Below, piece by piece: positions 18,160 through 29,571 of a DNA stretch of 64,000 bases. The DNA is taken from the NCBI RefSeq assembly GCF_000757425.2, contig NZ_JPKR02000002.1, positions 248,001 to 312,000 on the forward strand, given 5' to 3'. Every line of letters starts with the position of its first letter. Within the stretch, counting starts at the first letter, position 1. Source of the DNA: Tatumella morbirosei (lineage in GTDB: Bacteria; Pseudomonadota; Gammaproteobacteria; Enterobacterales; Enterobacteriaceae). The notes below the pieces were generated by a model. The model searched no databases. It saw only the letters and a program-made list of their open reading frames with translations, and was not told the origin of the DNA. The position numbers were made by a program, and so were the translations under genes.

Positions 18160-19113
18160 ATGTTTAGCAAAATTATTGGTACCGGCAGCTATCTGCCAGA
18201 ACAGGTCCGCACCAATGCAGACCTGGAAAAAATGGTAGACACTTCCGACGAGTGGATTGTCACCCGTACAGGTATTCATGAGCGGCGTATTGCGGCTGCC
18301 CACGAAACCGTTGCTACTATGGGATTCACTGCAGCGACAAACGCTCTGGAAATGGCAGGAATTACCGCCAATGACATTGGTCTGATTATCGTCGCCACCA
18401 CCTCTTCCTCACATGCATTCCCGAGTTCAGCATGTATGATCCAGCAGCAACTGGGAATAAAAGACTGCCCGGCGTTTGACCTGGCGGCGGCCTGTGCCGG
18501 ATTTACCTATGCCCTGAGCGTGGCTGACCAGTACGTGAAAAGCGGTGCTGTCAAAAATGCGCTGGTGATTGGTTCAGATACGCTGTCACGCACACTGGAT
18601 CCTAACGATCGCGGTACCATCATTTTATTTGGTGATGGTGCCGGTGCTGTGGTGTTGAGTCAGAGCGAGCAACCTGGCATTATCTCCACCCACCTGCATG
18701 CTGATGGTAATTATGGTCAGTTGCTGACGCTGGCCTATCAGGATCGGGAGCATCAGGAAACCCCTTCTTACGTCACTATGGCCGGTAACGAAGTGTTCAA
18801 GGTTGCGGTGACCGAACTGGCACATATTGTGGATGAAACCCTGACGGCGAATAATATCGATCGCCAGGAACTGGACTGGCTGGTGCCTCATCAGGCCAAT
18901 TTACGCATCATCAGTGCCACCGCCAAAAAACTGGGCATGGGGATGGATAAAGTGGTTGTCACCCTTGACCGTCACGGGAATACTTCAGCGGCATCAGTGC
19001 CGACCGCACTGGATGAAGCGGTACGTGATGGCCGTATTCAACAAGGACAGTTAGTATTGCTGGAAGCTTTCGGCGGTGGTTTTACCTGGGGCTCAGCGTT
19101 AGTCCGTTTTTGA
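18160..19113 (+). CDS. fabH: Beta-ketoacyl-ACP synthase III FabH
   Basis: Condenses acetyl-CoA with malonyl-ACP to start fatty-acid synthesis. The product is 317 aa as in E. coli, and the thiolase-fold active site is in register: Cys112 (AAACAGFTY), His244 (VPHQAN) and Asn274 (RHGNTSAAS). It abuts plsX directly and is followed after 16 bp by fabD. Confidence 0.97.
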   Translation: MFSKIIGTGSYLPEQVRTNADLEKMVDTSDEWIVTRTGIHERRIAAAHETVATMGFTAATNALEMAGITANDIGLIIVATTSSSHAFPSSACMIQQQLGIKDCPAFDLAAACAGFTYALSVADQYVKSGAVKNALVIGSDTLSRTLDPNDRGTIILFGDGAGAVVLSQSEQPGIISTHLHADGNYGQLLTLAYQDREHQETPSYVTMAGNEVFKVAVTELAHIVDETLTANNIDRQELDWLVPHQANLRIISATAKKLGMGMDKVVVTLDRHGNTSAASVPTALDEAVRDGRIQQGQLVLLEAFGGGFTWGSALVRF

Positions 19114-19129
19114 TTGACAGGAACTGAAA

Positions 19130-20062
19130 ATGACACAATTTGCAATCGTATTCCCTGGTCAGGGTTCACAGACTGTAGGCATGCTGGCTGAACTGGCGGC
19201 GCAATTCCCGTTAGTCGAAGAAACTTTTGCCGAAGCCTCTGCTGCACTGGGTTATGACTTATGGCAATTGGTCCAGCAGGGACCTGCAGAAGAACTAAAT
19301 AAAACCTGGCAGACTCAGCCGGCATTACTGGCAGCGTCGGTGGCTATTTACCGTGTCTGGTTAGCGCAAGGGGGGAAACAACCCGCACTGCTGGCCGGCC
19401 ATAGCCTGGGTGAATATTCTGCACTGGTCTGTGCCGGAGTTCTGGATTTTGCAGATGCAGTACGTCTGGTTGAACTACGCGGCAAGTTAATGCAGGAAGC
19501 GGTGCCGGAAGGTACCGGAGCGATGCAGGCCATTATTGGTCTGGATGATGCAGCTATCCGCCAGGCATGTGAAGAAAGTGCTCAGGGGCAGGTGGTCTCT
19601 CCGGTGAACTTTAACTCTCCGGGCCAGGTGGTTATCGCCGGTAATAAAGAAGCGGTAGAACGCGCGGGGGCCGCCTGTAAAGCCGCCGGTGCAAAACGTG
19701 CGCTCCCTCTGCCCGTCAGCGTACCTTCACACTGTGCACTGATGAAACCGGCTGCAGAAAAACTGGCAGTCGCGCTGGAAAAACTAACCTTCAATGCTCC
19801 GCAGGTGCCGGTGGTTAACAACGTAGATGTGAAATGTGAACATACACCAGCCGCGATCCGCGATGCGCTGGTCCGCCAGTTATACAGTCCGGTCCGCTGG
19901 ACCGAAAGTGTTGAACTTATTGCTTCCCGGGGCGTCAGCCAGTTAGTGGAAGCCGGACCTGGTAAAGTTTTGACCGGGTTAACAAAACGCATTGCAGATT
20001 CATTGACTGCGGTAGCCGTCAATGATCCGGCATCTTTAAATGCGGCCCTGACACAAGAATAA
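19130..20062 (+). CDS. fabD: Malonyl-CoA:ACP transacylase FabD
   Basis: Transfers malonyl groups from CoA to ACP. The product is 310 aa (309 in E. coli). It starts FAIVFPGQGSQ, with nucleophile Ser92 in AGHSLGE and catalytic His201 in VPSHCALM. The fabG start lies 10 bp after its stop. Confidence 0.97.
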   Translation: MTQFAIVFPGQGSQTVGMLAELAAQFPLVEETFAEASAALGYDLWQLVQQGPAEELNKTWQTQPALLAASVAIYRVWLAQGGKQPALLAGHSLGEYSALVCAGVLDFADAVRLVELRGKLMQEAVPEGTGAMQAIIGLDDAAIRQACEESAQGQVVSPVNFNSPGQVVIAGNKEAVERAGAACKAAGAKRALPLPVSVPSHCALMKPAAEKLAVALEKLTFNAPQVPVVNNVDVKCEHTPAAIRDALVRQLYSPVRWTESVELIASRGVSQLVEAGPGKVLTGLTKRIADSLTAVAVNDPASLNAALTQE

Positions 20063-20072
20063 GAGGATAATC

Positions 20073-20807
20073 ATGGACTTCAATGGTAAAATCGCCCTGG
20101 TGACGGGTGCGAGCCGCGGGATTGGCAAAGCCATCGCCGAAAAACTGGCCGCGCATGGCGCGACTGTCATCGGTACGGCGACCAGCGACAGAGGGGCTGA
20201 TGATATCAGCACTTACCTGGGCACCTCAGGTAAGGGTATGACCCTGAATGTGACCGATGCCGATTCTGTGGAAACAGTTTTAAAAAACATCCGTGCAGAA
20301 TTTGGCGAAATTGATATTTTGGTGAATAATGCCGGAGTTACCCGTGATAATCTGCTGATGCGTATGAAAGATGACGAATGGCAGGATATCCTGGACACCA
20401 ACCTGACCTCTGTGTTCAGGCTGTCCAAAGCAGTATTGCGTGCTATGATGAAAAAACGCAGCGGAAGAATCATTACCATTGGTTCAGTTGTTGGAACAAT
20501 GGGTAATGCGGGCCAGGCAAACTATGCAGCAGCAAAAGCAGGTTTGATTGGTTTTAGCAAATCACTGGCGCGCGAAGTTGCGTCACGTGGTATTACTGTA
20601 AACGTTGTGGCTCCGGGCTTTATTGAGACGGACATGACGCGAGCACTTAATGAAGAGCAACGTGCCGGTATATTGGCAGAAGTCCCCGCGGGTCGTCTGG
20701 GTGGCCCCGGAGATATTGCCAATGCAGTCGCATTTTTGTCCTCAGATGAGGCGGGTTACATCACTGGTGAAACCCTTCATGTGAATGGCGGGATGTACAT
20801 GGTCTGA
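20073..20807 (+). CDS. fabG: 3-oxoacyl-ACP reductase FabG
   Basis: NADPH-dependent short-chain dehydrogenase for the first reduction of the fatty-acid cycle. It is 244 aa, the standard length, with the Rossmann motif TGASRGIGKAIAE and the catalytic Tyr151-xxx-Lys155 (NYAAAKAG). AGAGGAT at about 20062-20068 is the ribosome-binding site. A 153-bp spacer with its own promoter separates it from acpP. Confidence 0.97.
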   Translation: MDFNGKIALVTGASRGIGKAIAEKLAAHGATVIGTATSDRGADDISTYLGTSGKGMTLNVTDADSVETVLKNIRAEFGEIDILVNNAGVTRDNLLMRMKDDEWQDILDTNLTSVFRLSKAVLRAMMKKRSGRIITIGSVVGTMGNAGQANYAAAKAGLIGFSKSLAREVASRGITVNVVAPGFIETDMTRALNEEQRAGILAEVPAGRLGGPGDIANAVAFLSSDEAGYITGETLHVNGGMYMV

Positions 20808-20864
20808 TAACTGCGAAATTTATTTGCTTTTTTTGTGCAATAAAACGCAAAATAGGGCAAATCG

Positions 20865-20915
20865 TGGTTTGACCAGACCGGTTTTAGTTGCATCTTTTTC
20901 AACATTTTATACACT
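20865..20915 (+). promoter_or_regulatory. acpP promoter region with a FadR-like core
   Basis: Possible promoter elements are TTGCAT (20888-20893) and TACACT (20910-20915), 16 bp apart, giving a start near 20922. Just upstream, TGGTTTGACCA (20865-20875) differs from the FadR core TGGTCNGACCA at one position and would sit near -52, an activator position. The outer FadR positions match poorly. Confidence 0.35.
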
Positions 20916-20960
20916 ACGAAAACCGTCGCGAAAGCGAGTTTTGATAGGAAATTAAATAGT

Positions 20961-21197
20961 ATGAGCGATATCGAACAACGCGTTAAGAAAATCATTGCTG
21001 AGCAGCTGGGTGTTAAAGAAGATGAAGTGACTAACTCTGCTTCTTTCGTAGAAGACCTGGGTGCCGATTCTCTTGACACCGTTGAGCTGGTGATGGCTCT
21101 GGAAGAAGAGTTTGATACTGAGATTCCAGACGAAGAAGCTGAAAAAATCACTACCGTTCAGGCAGCGATCGACTACATCAATAGCCATCAGGGCTAA
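20961..21197 (+). CDS. acpP: Acyl carrier protein AcpP
   Basis: Carrier of acyl intermediates in fatty-acid synthesis. It is 78 aa with the phosphopantetheine site DSL at Ser37 (Ser36 of the mature protein) in [10 protein letters not shown]. Highly acidic, with codon choice typical of a very highly expressed gene. GATAGGAAATT precedes the ATG. It is followed by a hairpin and then fabF. Confidence 0.99.
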   Translation: MSDIEQRVKKIIAEQLGVKEDEVTNSASFVEDLGADSLDTVELVMALEEEFDTEIPDEEAEKITTVQAAIDYINSHQG

Positions 21198-21206
21198 TGA
21201 ACATCA

Positions 21207-21235
21207 TCAGGCGGTCATTCGACCGCCTGAGTTTT
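21207..21235 (+). terminator. Hairpin after acpP
   Basis: TCAGGCGGTC (21207-21216) and GACCGCCTGA (21221-21230) form a perfect 10-bp stem with a 4-nt loop, followed by GTTTTAT. It probably lets only part of the abundant acpP transcription continue into fabF. Confidence 0.75.
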
Positions 21236-21251
21236 ATGTCCGCCCCCTTAG

Positions 21252-22526
<1,275 letters not shown>

Positions 22527-22545
22527 TCCGTCTGTTAACCTGTCA

Positions 22546-22570
22546 GGCCCGCTTTGCGGGCCTTTTTTTT
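22546..22570 (+). terminator. Terminator after fabF
   Basis: GGCCCGC (22546-22552), loop TTT, GCGGGCC (22556-22562) and a run of eight T make a classic intrinsic terminator ending the fab cluster. Confidence 0.92.
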
Positions 22571-22624
22571 GCCTTTGGCGCTTTCGATTATTAACCTGAG
22601 TGACCAGGCTGCAAGGAGAAAACC

Positions 22625-23434
22625 GTGATACTGGTTGACGGAACTGAAACCGATAATATTTCTGTGACTGACCGGGGGTTACAATTCGGTGATGGCTGTT
22701 TTACAACTGCTTTGGTATTAAATGGCCAGGTTGTCAGAATCAATGATCACTTGCTACGTCTACAGGAAGCCTGCCTCAGGCTGGCAATTCCATTCAGCGA
22801 CTGGTCTGTAACTGAGCAGGAAATGCAACGTCTGGCGGCAGGCCATTCGCGGGGTGTGGTAAAAGTTCTCATCAGCCGTGGGTCCGGTGGTCGTGGCTAC
22901 GCCGTGAGTGGTTGCGACCACCCACGGCGTATTATCAGCGTCTCAGCTTATCCTGTGCACTACACGCAGTGGCGGGAACAGGGAATACGACTGGCAACAT
23001 CGCCTGTCCGACTGGGGCTGAATCCGGCCCTGGCGGGGATCAAGCACCTTAACCGGCTGGAACAGGTACTTATTCGCCAGTTTATAGACAGTGTCGGAGT
23101 TGATGAGGCATTGGTACTGGATTACCACGGTCGAATTATTGAGTGTTGTACCGCCAACATATTTTGGCGCTGTGGTGAGGAAATATTGACCCCACGACTG
23201 GACGAAGCAGGTGTGGACGGTACAATGCGGCGTTATCTTATTCGTCTGCTGACAGCGCAAGGATATGCTGTGCAACAGGTAGCCGCAGATGCCAGCGTTT
23301 TACAGGCGGCTGATGAAGTGTTTATTTGCAACTCATTAATGCCGGTTGTCCCTGTCATCAGTATTGATGGCCAGAATTATGCCCCCGGCAGGCTGACACG
23401 CAAACTTTCAGAAACAGGGAATACACCAGGGTAA
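22625..23434 (+). CDS. pabC: Aminodeoxychorismate lyase PabC
   Basis: PLP enzyme that releases p-aminobenzoate from aminodeoxychorismate in folate synthesis. The product is 269 aa, equal to E. coli, in the class IV aminotransferase fold. The PLP lysine is in [13 protein letters not shown] start at 22625 with AAGGAG at 22612-22617. mltG begins 2 nt after its stop. Confidence 0.94.
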   Translation: MILVDGTETDNISVTDRGLQFGDGCFTTALVLNGQVVRINDHLLRLQEACLRLAIPFSDWSVTEQEMQRLAAGHSRGVVKVLISRGSGGRGYAVSGCDHPRRIISVSAYPVHYTQWREQGIRLATSPVRLGLNPALAGIKHLNRLEQVLIRQFIDSVGVDEALVLDYHGRIIECCTANIFWRCGEEILTPRLDEAGVDGTMRRYLIRLLTAQGYAVQQVAADASVLQAADEVFICNSLMPVVPVISIDGQNYAPGRLTRKLSETGNTPG

Positions 23435-23436
23435 GC

Positions 23437-24660
23437 ATGCACAAAAAAATAAAATCGACACTCGCTACAGTGATTATTGTTGGAGCAATAGTTGGCGGCG
23501 GTATCTGGAAAACCCGGCAATTTGCCGGCTCGCCGTTATTAATCACAGGGCAGACGATTTATACTCTCCCGGCAGGTACCGGGCGGGTTGCTTTGGAACA
23601 ACAACTTGAACAACAGAAAATTATTCCTGAAAGCTTCTGGTTCAGTTGGCTGCTTAAGGCCGAACCTGAACTGGCTCGATTCAAGGCCGGAACATACCGG
23701 CTGGAACCCGGAATGACGGTCAGGGGTTTACTGCAATTGCTCGCCAGTGGTAAAGAAGCTCAGTTTCCGGTACGTTTTATTGATGGTCAGCGCCTGAGTG
23801 AGTGGCTGAAGACATTACGGGATGCACCTTATCTGAAACACCAACTGCCGGACGACCAGTTGTCAACCGTTGCCAAAGCCTTGAAATTACCTTCCGATGA
23901 TCCTGAAGGCTGGTTCTACCCGGATACCTATCTTTATACCGCTCATATGAGTGATATTGCATTGCTGACTCAGGCACATCAGCGTATGGAAAAGCTGGTG
24001 GATCAGGTATGGGCACAGCGTGCCCCGGGTCTGCCCTATGCTGACAAAAACCAGTTGGTCACCATGGCTTCGATAATCGAAAAAGAGACGGCCCTGAGTG
24101 ATGAACGTGAAAAAATTGCCTCAGTGTTTGTCAACCGGCTACGGATGGGGATGAAACTGCAAACCGACCCGACAGTGATCTACGGGATGGGCGATAACTA
24201 TCATGGTGTGTTGACCCGCAAGGATCTTGAAACCCCGACGGCGTATAACACCTACGTCATTCCGGGTCTGCCCCCGGGACCGATAGCGATTCCGGGCAAA
24301 GCCTCACTGGAAGCCGCGGCACATCCGCTAACCACGAATTACCTTTATTTTGTCGCCAATGGCAGTGGGGGACACACGTTTTCTACTAATCTCGCCAGCC
24401 ACAACCGGGCAGTTCAGGCCTGGCGAACACTGGAAGATAAACAGGCCACGGCTTCGCCAGCACCGATGGCGGAAAAAAGTGCCACAGAAAAAACTGAGCC
24501 GCAGAGTGCCGGCGACGGGAAATCATTAACTTCCGGGACAACCCGTGATAACGTTTCTGCCGGCAGCGATCCTCAGAAAACTACGTCCGCTGATGACAGC
24601 CGGCAAACTGATTCCCCGCCGGCGGCTGGACAGGATAAGAAAACTATAAATGAAAAATAA
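23437..24660 (+). CDS. mltG: Endolytic murein transglycosylase MltG with a C-terminal extension
   Basis: Inner-membrane transglycosylase that cuts nascent glycan strands and may set their length. There is one N-terminal membrane segment (about 8-24), then a LysM-like part and the YceG catalytic domain with Glu215 in ASIIEKETA (Glu218 in E. coli). The protein is 407 aa against about 340 in E. coli. The surplus is a Ser/Thr/Asp/Lys-rich, apparently disordered tail from about residue 340 ([16 protein letters not shown] onward). Its stop overlaps the tmk start by 11 bp. Confidence 0.93.
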   Translation: MHKKIKSTLATVIIVGAIVGGGIWKTRQFAGSPLLITGQTIYTLPAGTGRVALEQQLEQQKIIPESFWFSWLLKAEPELARFKAGTYRLEPGMTVRGLLQLLASGKEAQFPVRFIDGQRLSEWLKTLRDAPYLKHQLPDDQLSTVAKALKLPSDDPEGWFYPDTYLYTAHMSDIALLTQAHQRMEKLVDQVWAQRAPGLPYADKNQLVTMASIIEKETALSDEREKIASVFVNRLRMGMKLQTDPTVIYGMGDNYHGVLTRKDLETPTAYNTYVIPGLPPGPIAIPGKASLEAAAHPLTTNYLYFVANGSGGHTFSTNLASHNRAVQAWRTLEDKQATASPAPMAEKSATEKTEPQSAGDGKSLTSGTTRDNVSAGSDPQKTTSADDSRQTDSPPAAGQDKKTINEK

Positions 24661-25282
24661 ATTTATTGTTATTGAAGGGCTTGAAGGCGCAGGGAAAACT
24701 TCGGCCCGCGATTTATTGCTGGAAATACTTGCACAACACGGTATTACGGAGGTGGTACTGACCCGGGAACCGGGCGGTACGCCGTTAGCCGAACAATTAC
24801 GTACTCTGATTAAGCAGGGTGTCAGTGATGAACCGGTGACTGATAAAGCGGAATTACTGATGCTTTACGCGGCACGGGTTCAACTGGTGGAAAATATTAT
24901 CAAACCGGCGCTCCGTCGGGGGGCATGGGTGGTAGGCGATCGCCATGATCTTTCTTCCCGTGCCTATCAGGGCGGAGGACGTGGGTTCGATCAGCGACTG
25001 ATGGATACACTGCGTCAGGCGGTACTGGGCGATTTTAAACCGGATCTGACTCTGTACCTGGACGTGACCCCGGAAATTGGTTTACAACGTGCCCGCAGCC
25101 GTGGCGAACTGGATCGTATCGAACAAGAGTCACTGGATTTTTTCCGTCGTACCCGGGCTCGGTACCTCGAAATTGCAGCCACCGATCCGACGATTCGTAC
25201 CATTGATGCTAATGGCACGCCGCAACAGGTCAGAGCGGCATTAACCGAAACCCTCACCCACTGGCTGACGGAAAACTGCTGA
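24650..25282 (+). CDS. tmk: Thymidylate kinase Tmk
   Basis: Phosphorylates dTMP to dTDP. The product is 210 aa (213 in E. coli). P-loop [12 protein letters not shown] near residue 10, the [16 protein letters not shown] block and a short lid ([10 protein letters not shown]) are visible. It overlaps mltG upstream and holB downstream (TGATG), so the three genes look translationally coupled. Confidence 0.96.
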   Translation: MKNKFIVIEGLEGAGKTSARDLLLEILAQHGITEVVLTREPGGTPLAEQLRTLIKQGVSDEPVTDKAELLMLYAARVQLVENIIKPALRRGAWVVGDRHDLSSRAYQGGGRGFDQRLMDTLRQAVLGDFKPDLTLYLDVTPEIGLQRARSRGELDRIEQESLDFFRRTRARYLEIAATDPTIRTIDANGTPQQVRAALTETLTHWLTENC

Positions 25283-26262
25283 TGCAATGGTACCCGTGGC
25301 TTAATGCCTCTTATAAACATATTATCAGTCAGCATCAGGCCGGCAGGGCACATCACGCCCTGTTAGTTCAGTCTTTGCCCGGAATGGGGGACAGCGCCCT
25401 GGTCTGGGGAGTGTCGCGCTGGCTGATGTGTACCCAGCCGACAGGAATGAAGAGCTGTGGTGAGTGTCATGGTTGCCAGTTAATGGCTGCATATAATCAC
25501 CCCGACTGGTATTCCCTGACCGCAGAGAAAGGTAAATCTTCGATCGGTGTTGATGCCATACGGCAGGTCACCGATAAACTGTATCATTTTGCCCAGCAAG
25601 GTGGCGCTAAAGTCATCCATATTCCTGTGGCAGAGCAGTTAACCGAAGCGGCAGCTAACGCATTGCTGAAAACACTCGAAGAGCCCCCGGCAAATTGCTG
25701 GTTCTTTCTCAGCACCCATCAGCCCTCTGCCTTACCCGCAACCTTACGCAGCCGTTGTATGACACTGCACCTGTCGGTCCCCGCAGAGCAGCAGAGTCTG
25801 CACTGGCTGGCGGGACAGACGACTCAGCAGGAGTCTGATACACAGACCGCTCTCCGTCTGGCGGGGGGCGCTCCGGCGGCAGCGCTGGAGATGCTGACCG
25901 GCAGTCAGTGGCAACAGCGCAACAAACTGTGCCAGGTGCTGATTGAGTCACTACCGGATAACACCCTGGCGCTGCTTCCGTTACTCAGTCAGGATGATGT
26001 GGCTTTGCGTATACACTGGCTGATGGCCTTGCTGCTGGACGCGGTCAAGTATCATCAGCAGAACCTGCGCTGGATGACCAATATCGATCAACAACCGTTG
26101 GTCGCAAAACTAGCCGCCCTGATGCCGGTGGCTGTACTGCATCATAGCCTGAGCCTGTGGATGCAATGCCGTCATCATATTCTTGAAACCCCATCCGTAA
26201 ATCATGAATTGTTAGTCACTGAAGCTCTGCTGGACTGGGAACAGTCCTTTCATGCAGGCTGA
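25282..26262 (+). CDS. holB: DNA polymerase III delta-prime subunit HolB
   Basis: Stator subunit of the clamp loader. The product is 326 aa (334 in E. coli). The zinc-binding cysteines lie in MCTQPTGMKSCGECHGC near residues 50-65, and the conserved sensor region LLKTLEEPPANCWFFL near 135. It has no functional P-loop, as expected for this subunit. The start overlaps the tmk stop by one base. Confidence 0.95.
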   Translation: MQWYPWLNASYKHIISQHQAGRAHHALLVQSLPGMGDSALVWGVSRWLMCTQPTGMKSCGECHGCQLMAAYNHPDWYSLTAEKGKSSIGVDAIRQVTDKLYHFAQQGGAKVIHIPVAEQLTEAAANALLKTLEEPPANCWFFLSTHQPSALPATLRSRCMTLHLSVPAEQQSLHWLAGQTTQQESDTQTALRLAGGAPAAALEMLTGSQWQQRNKLCQVLIESLPDNTLALLPLLSQDDVALRIHWLMALLLDAVKYHQQNLRWMTNIDQQPLVAKLAALMPVAVLHHSLSLWMQCRHHILETPSVNHELLVTEALLDWEQSFHAG

Positions 26263-26291
26263 AAGGCGTTAAATAAGTAAGAGAGCAGATT

Positions 26292-27089
26292 ATGTTTTTA
26301 GTCGATTCCCATTGTCATCTTGATTGTCTGGATTATGAAAAGGAACACAGCAATCTGGACGATGTGATCAGTAAGGCTGCCGGGCAGGATGTCCGTTTTA
26401 TGCTGGCTGTGGCAACCACCCTGCAGGGATTCACCGGACTGAAAGCGCTGGTCAGTCAACGGCCGGAAATCGCGCTGTCATGCGGGGTGCACCCGCTGAA
26501 TATGGAACAACCGTACCAGCAGGAGACCTTGTTGCAGCTGGCTGCTGACCCACAGGTGGTGGCACTGGGTGAAACCGGTCTGGATTATTTTTACCAGAAG
26601 GAAGTTGAACAGCAGCGGGAACAACAGCTCTCGTTTCGTCAGCACATTCGGGTCGGACGGCAACTGAATAAACCGGTGATTGTCCATACCCGTGATGCCA
26701 GGGAAGATACACTGGCGTTACTGCGTGAAGAGAAAGCAGAAGAGTGTGGCGGTGTGCTGCATTGTTTTACTGAAGACAAACAGACAGCGGCACAACTGCT
26801 GGATATAGGCTTTTATATTTCGTTCTCCGGAATGGTTACTTTCCGTAATGCAGAGCAGATTCGTGAAGCTGCCCGCTATATCCCACTGGACAGAATCCTT
26901 GTGGAAACCGACTCTCCGTATCTGGCCCCTGTACCACACCGCGGTAAACCCAACCAGCCGGCGTATACCCGCGACGTGGCAGAGTATATGGCGGAACTGA
27001 AAGGGGTGGATATCGATACCCTGGCACGGCAGACAACTGAAAACTTTTCACGCCTGTTCCATATTCCGATGGACAGATTGGGGGCCTGA
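26292..27089 (+). CDS. ycfH: TatD-family metal-dependent hydrolase YcfH
   Basis: Putative metal-dependent nuclease or hydrolase of the TatD family, 265 aa. N-terminal metal ligands DSHCHLD, a glutamate in LGETGLDYF, a histidine in PVIVHTRDA and the aspartate in LVETDSPYLAP form the TIM-barrel metal site. It is the last gene of the pabC-mltG-tmk-holB-ycfH series. In E. coli ptsG follows; here it does not. Confidence 0.93.
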   Translation: MFLVDSHCHLDCLDYEKEHSNLDDVISKAAGQDVRFMLAVATTLQGFTGLKALVSQRPEIALSCGVHPLNMEQPYQQETLLQLAADPQVVALGETGLDYFYQKEVEQQREQQLSFRQHIRVGRQLNKPVIVHTRDAREDTLALLREEKAEECGGVLHCFTEDKQTAAQLLDIGFYISFSGMVTFRNAEQIREAARYIPLDRILVETDSPYLAPVPHRGKPNQPAYTRDVAEYMAELKGVDIDTLARQTTENFSRLFHIPMDRLGA

Positions 27090-27303
27090 GTCTGGCCGCT
27101 ACGGGGCCTGTCCAGCCTGGTGAATGAGAAAGAAAAATCTGCCGGCCCCCGGATTGCTGACTAAGCTTGTCTGTGCAGGGTGAGCAGAATTCGCGCGCTG
27201 CACGGATATGAACCATTGCCATTTCCCGGGGTACCATATTTTAATGGCCTTACCCTGAGGGGATAATGTAAAGTTGTACAACGACTTACCGCTGATTGCC
27301 GGG

Positions 27304-27332
27304 TTGTAACGGCCCGGGTCAGGGAATAAGAT
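27304..27332 (+). promoter_or_regulatory. Candidate sigma-70 promoter for the hinT operon
   Basis: TTGTAA (27304-27309), 17 bp, TAAGAT (27327-27332), each 4 of 6 to consensus. Transcription would start near 27339, 29 nt before the hinT ATG. The rest of the 27090-27367 spacer shows no gene and no recognisable trace of ptsG or fhuE. Confidence 0.4.
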
Positions 27333-27367
27333 CTTTATTGCTGTTACTTTTATCAGGAAATCAGCTC

Positions 27368-27718
27368 ATGGCCGAAGAAACTATTTTCAGTAAAATTATT
27401 CGCCGGGAAATTCCCGCTGATATCGTCTATCAGGACGAACTGGTGACCGCATTTCGCGATATTTCACCCCAGGCGCCTACCCATATTCTTATCATCCCAA
27501 ATCAGTTAATTCCCACGGTAAATGATCTGAGCACTGAGCATGAACCTGCCCTGGGCCGTATGATGACGGTGGCTGCTTCCATCGCGAAACAGCAGGGAAT
27601 TGATGAAGATGGCTACCGGCTAATCGTTAACTGCAACCGTCATGGCGGCCAGGAAGTTTATCATATCCATATGCACCTGCTGGGTGGCCGCGCGCTTGGG
27701 CCAATGTTATCCCGTTAA
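27368..27718 (+). CDS. hinT: HIT-family purine nucleoside phosphoramidase HinT
   Basis: Hydrolyses adenosine 5'-phosphoramidates and aminoacyl-adenylates. The product is 116 aa (119 in E. coli), starting [20 protein letters not shown]. The histidine triad is HIHMH in [14 protein letters not shown] near the C-terminus. The ATG at 27368 matches the family start, and a longer in-frame version is unsupported. It heads hinT-ycfL-lpoB-thiK-nagZ. Confidence 0.95.
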   Translation: MAEETIFSKIIRREIPADIVYQDELVTAFRDISPQAPTHILIIPNQLIPTVNDLSTEHEPALGRMMTVAASIAKQQGIDEDGYRLIVNCNRHGGQEVYHIHMHLLGGRALGPMLSR

Positions 27719-27735
27719 GTTTATGGAGGGGTCAG

Positions 27736-28104
27736 ATGCGTGCAGGTCTGTTTTATTTTCCGCTGGTACTGCTACTGACCGCATGCGGCAGCAGTCAGCC
27801 ACAGATCAGTATTTCACAGCCGTTAGTGATGGAATCAGATGTGTTATCGGCGGGTATTACGGCTGACGGGCCGAAGCTCAGCAGTGACAGTGGACAGCAA
27901 AAAGCGACTGTCATTCTTTATAATGATCGTGACGTTGCGGTGACGCTACATTATCGTTATTACTGGTATGATGACAAAGGACTGGAAATTCTGCCGGAAC
28001 AGTCAGCTGAAACCGTGGTTGTGCCTGCACACCAGAGTCGTGAAGCAATCTCCTGGTCGGGAAATCTGAGCGCAAGTCAGGTACGTGTATCCCTTTATCT
28101 CTGA
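27736..28104 (+). CDS. ycfL: Putative lipoprotein YcfL
   Basis: Small lipoprotein of 122 aa with signal peptide and lipobox LLTACGSSQ (Cys near residue 17), followed by a DUF1425-type beta domain (NDRDVAVTLHYRYYWYDDKG). Function is not established; it always accompanies lpoB. The next gene starts 10 bp after its stop. Confidence 0.9.
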   Translation: MRAGLFYFPLVLLLTACGSSQPQISISQPLVMESDVLSAGITADGPKLSSDSGQQKATVILYNDRDVAVTLHYRYYWYDDKGLEILPEQSAETVVVPAHQSREAISWSGNLSASQVRVSLYL

Positions 28105-28114
28105 GGATGTTCAA

Positions 28115-28726
28115 GTGATTCGCAGCATAAAATTCAGTATTCCGTTATTATTTGCGTTTATTTTATCCGGGTGTGTGGTTAATCAATCTCAAAAACCAGC
28201 ACCGGTTGAACAGGCGCCTCAGCCGGAACAACCGGCACCGGTTATCGGCGCACAGCAGCCGCCACCTCCATCTGTGACTCAACCTCAGCCGGTGCCAGAA
28301 CCCCCTAAGCTGAAAACTATTAACTGGCAATCCAGCGTTCAGCCATTAGTTAACCAGATGATGAACACCCAGGGGATTACTCCGGGTAGTGTGTTACTGG
28401 TGGATCGCCTGAAAAACAGTACCAACGGGTCGATTCAGAGTGCAAATGCCGACCTGGCGATTAACCAGGCGTTGCAGAGCAACAGCAAATTTACCCTGGT
28501 GACAACCGCACAGCTAAATCAGGCTAAGCAGGCACTGGGTCTGTCTCCGCAGGACAGCCTCAATTCACGCAGCAAGGCTATTGGCCTGGCCCGTAATCTG
28601 AATGCGCAATATGTTTTGTACAGTACGGCACATGGTGATGCCAAAGCACCACGGCTGCAAATGCAACTGATGCTGGTACAGACCGGCGAAATCGTCTGGA
28701 CCGGCAGTGCCAGCGTCGCCAATTGA
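28115..28726 (+). CDS. lpoB: Outer-membrane lipoprotein LpoB, activator of PBP1b
   Basis: Outer-membrane lipoprotein that reaches through the peptidoglycan to activate penicillin-binding protein 1b. The GTG at 28115 with GAGGA at 28103-28107 gives 203 aa (213 in E. coli). Signal and lipobox FILSGC are followed by a Pro/Gln-rich linker (about 25-65) and the globular domain (VLLVDRLKNSTNGS, LMLVQTGEIVWTG). An in-frame start 30 bp upstream overlaps ycfL and lacks a good ribosome-binding site. Confidence 0.92.
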   Translation: MIRSIKFSIPLLFAFILSGCVVNQSQKPAPVEQAPQPEQPAPVIGAQQPPPPSVTQPQPVPEPPKLKTINWQSSVQPLVNQMMNTQGITPGSVLLVDRLKNSTNGSIQSANADLAINQALQSNSKFTLVTTAQLNQAKQALGLSPQDSLNSRSKAIGLARNLNAQYVLYSTAHGDAKAPRLQMQLMLVQTGEIVWTGSASVAN

Positions 28727-29534
28727 TCCCTCGCTGTTACAACTGGTCCGCCAGTCTCAACCGGCAGAGCTTTCTGCCGGTTGTTTTTTCCCCCTGTCCG
28801 GATTAAGCCATCATTCATTTAAAATTGTTTTGCCACAACAGAACCTGCTGGCAAGGCGGCAGCCTCGATTACCTATACCCTTTGTCGATCGCCGGCGTGA
28901 GTATCGGGTGCTGAAAAAACTTTCGGCCGGTGGCATGGTTAAGCGACCGGTGGGGTATAATCAGCACTGGTTGTTATTAAGCTGGCAACCCGGTGAAACT
29001 CTGTCCTCTCAGGAATTTGCTGAGTATTTACGGCCGGTTTGCCGGGCTTTGGTCCATCTGCATCATCAGCCACTGACCGGCTATCGTCTGTCGCTAACCG
29101 CCTTACTGGAAAAGTACTGGCAGTTATGTCGTCAGAAGACGCATCACTGGTTACAGTTCTGGCAGCGTCTGAAATCACAGGGTGAACCTCTGCCGTTACG
29201 CCTGGTGCCGATACATATGGATATTCATGCCGGGAATGTAGTAAAGGACAGTCAGTGCTGCAGATTTATCGACTGGGAATACACTGCCGATGGTGATATT
29301 GCCCTTGATCTGGCTGTGATATGCCTGAATGATTCGGCGAATGAAACGCAGTGGATCGACTACTATGCCGGGATTGCCGGGCTGACGCCGGAACGACTGG
29401 CACGCCAGGTGAACCGTTGGAAACCCTGGCTGAAGTTGCTTATGGCCTGCTGGTATCAGTTACGGGCCGAACAAACGGCCAGCCCGCAGATGCAGACGCT
29501 GGCCCGCCAGTACTGGCAAAATTTATCATTTTGA
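28707..29534 (+). CDS. thiK: Thiamine kinase ThiK (YcfN)
   Basis: Salvages thiamine by phosphorylation to thiamine phosphate. The product is 275 aa (274 in E. coli) in the choline/aminoglycoside-kinase fold, with the catalytic loop [12 protein letters not shown] and the metal-binding [11 protein letters not shown]. It starts at a GTG that overlaps the end of lpoB by 20 bp, consistent with coupled translation. Confidence 0.9.
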   Translation: MPASPIDPSLLQLVRQSQPAELSAGCFFPLSGLSHHSFKIVLPQQNLLARRQPRLPIPFVDRRREYRVLKKLSAGGMVKRPVGYNQHWLLLSWQPGETLSSQEFAEYLRPVCRALVHLHHQPLTGYRLSLTALLEKYWQLCRQKTHHWLQFWQRLKSQGEPLPLRLVPIHMDIHAGNVVKDSQCCRFIDWEYTADGDIALDLAVICLNDSANETQWIDYYAGIAGLTPERLARQVNRWKPWLKLLMACWYQLRAEQTASPQMQTLARQYWQNLSF

Positions 29535-29571
29535 AAATAATGCTTCATCGCAAGGACACAGGAACAGCACT

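Noticed and set aside
27124-27183. 19-codon frame MRKKNLPAPGLLTKLVCAG after ycfH
   Set aside because: It is too short, has no ribosome-binding site, and no small-protein family is recognised.
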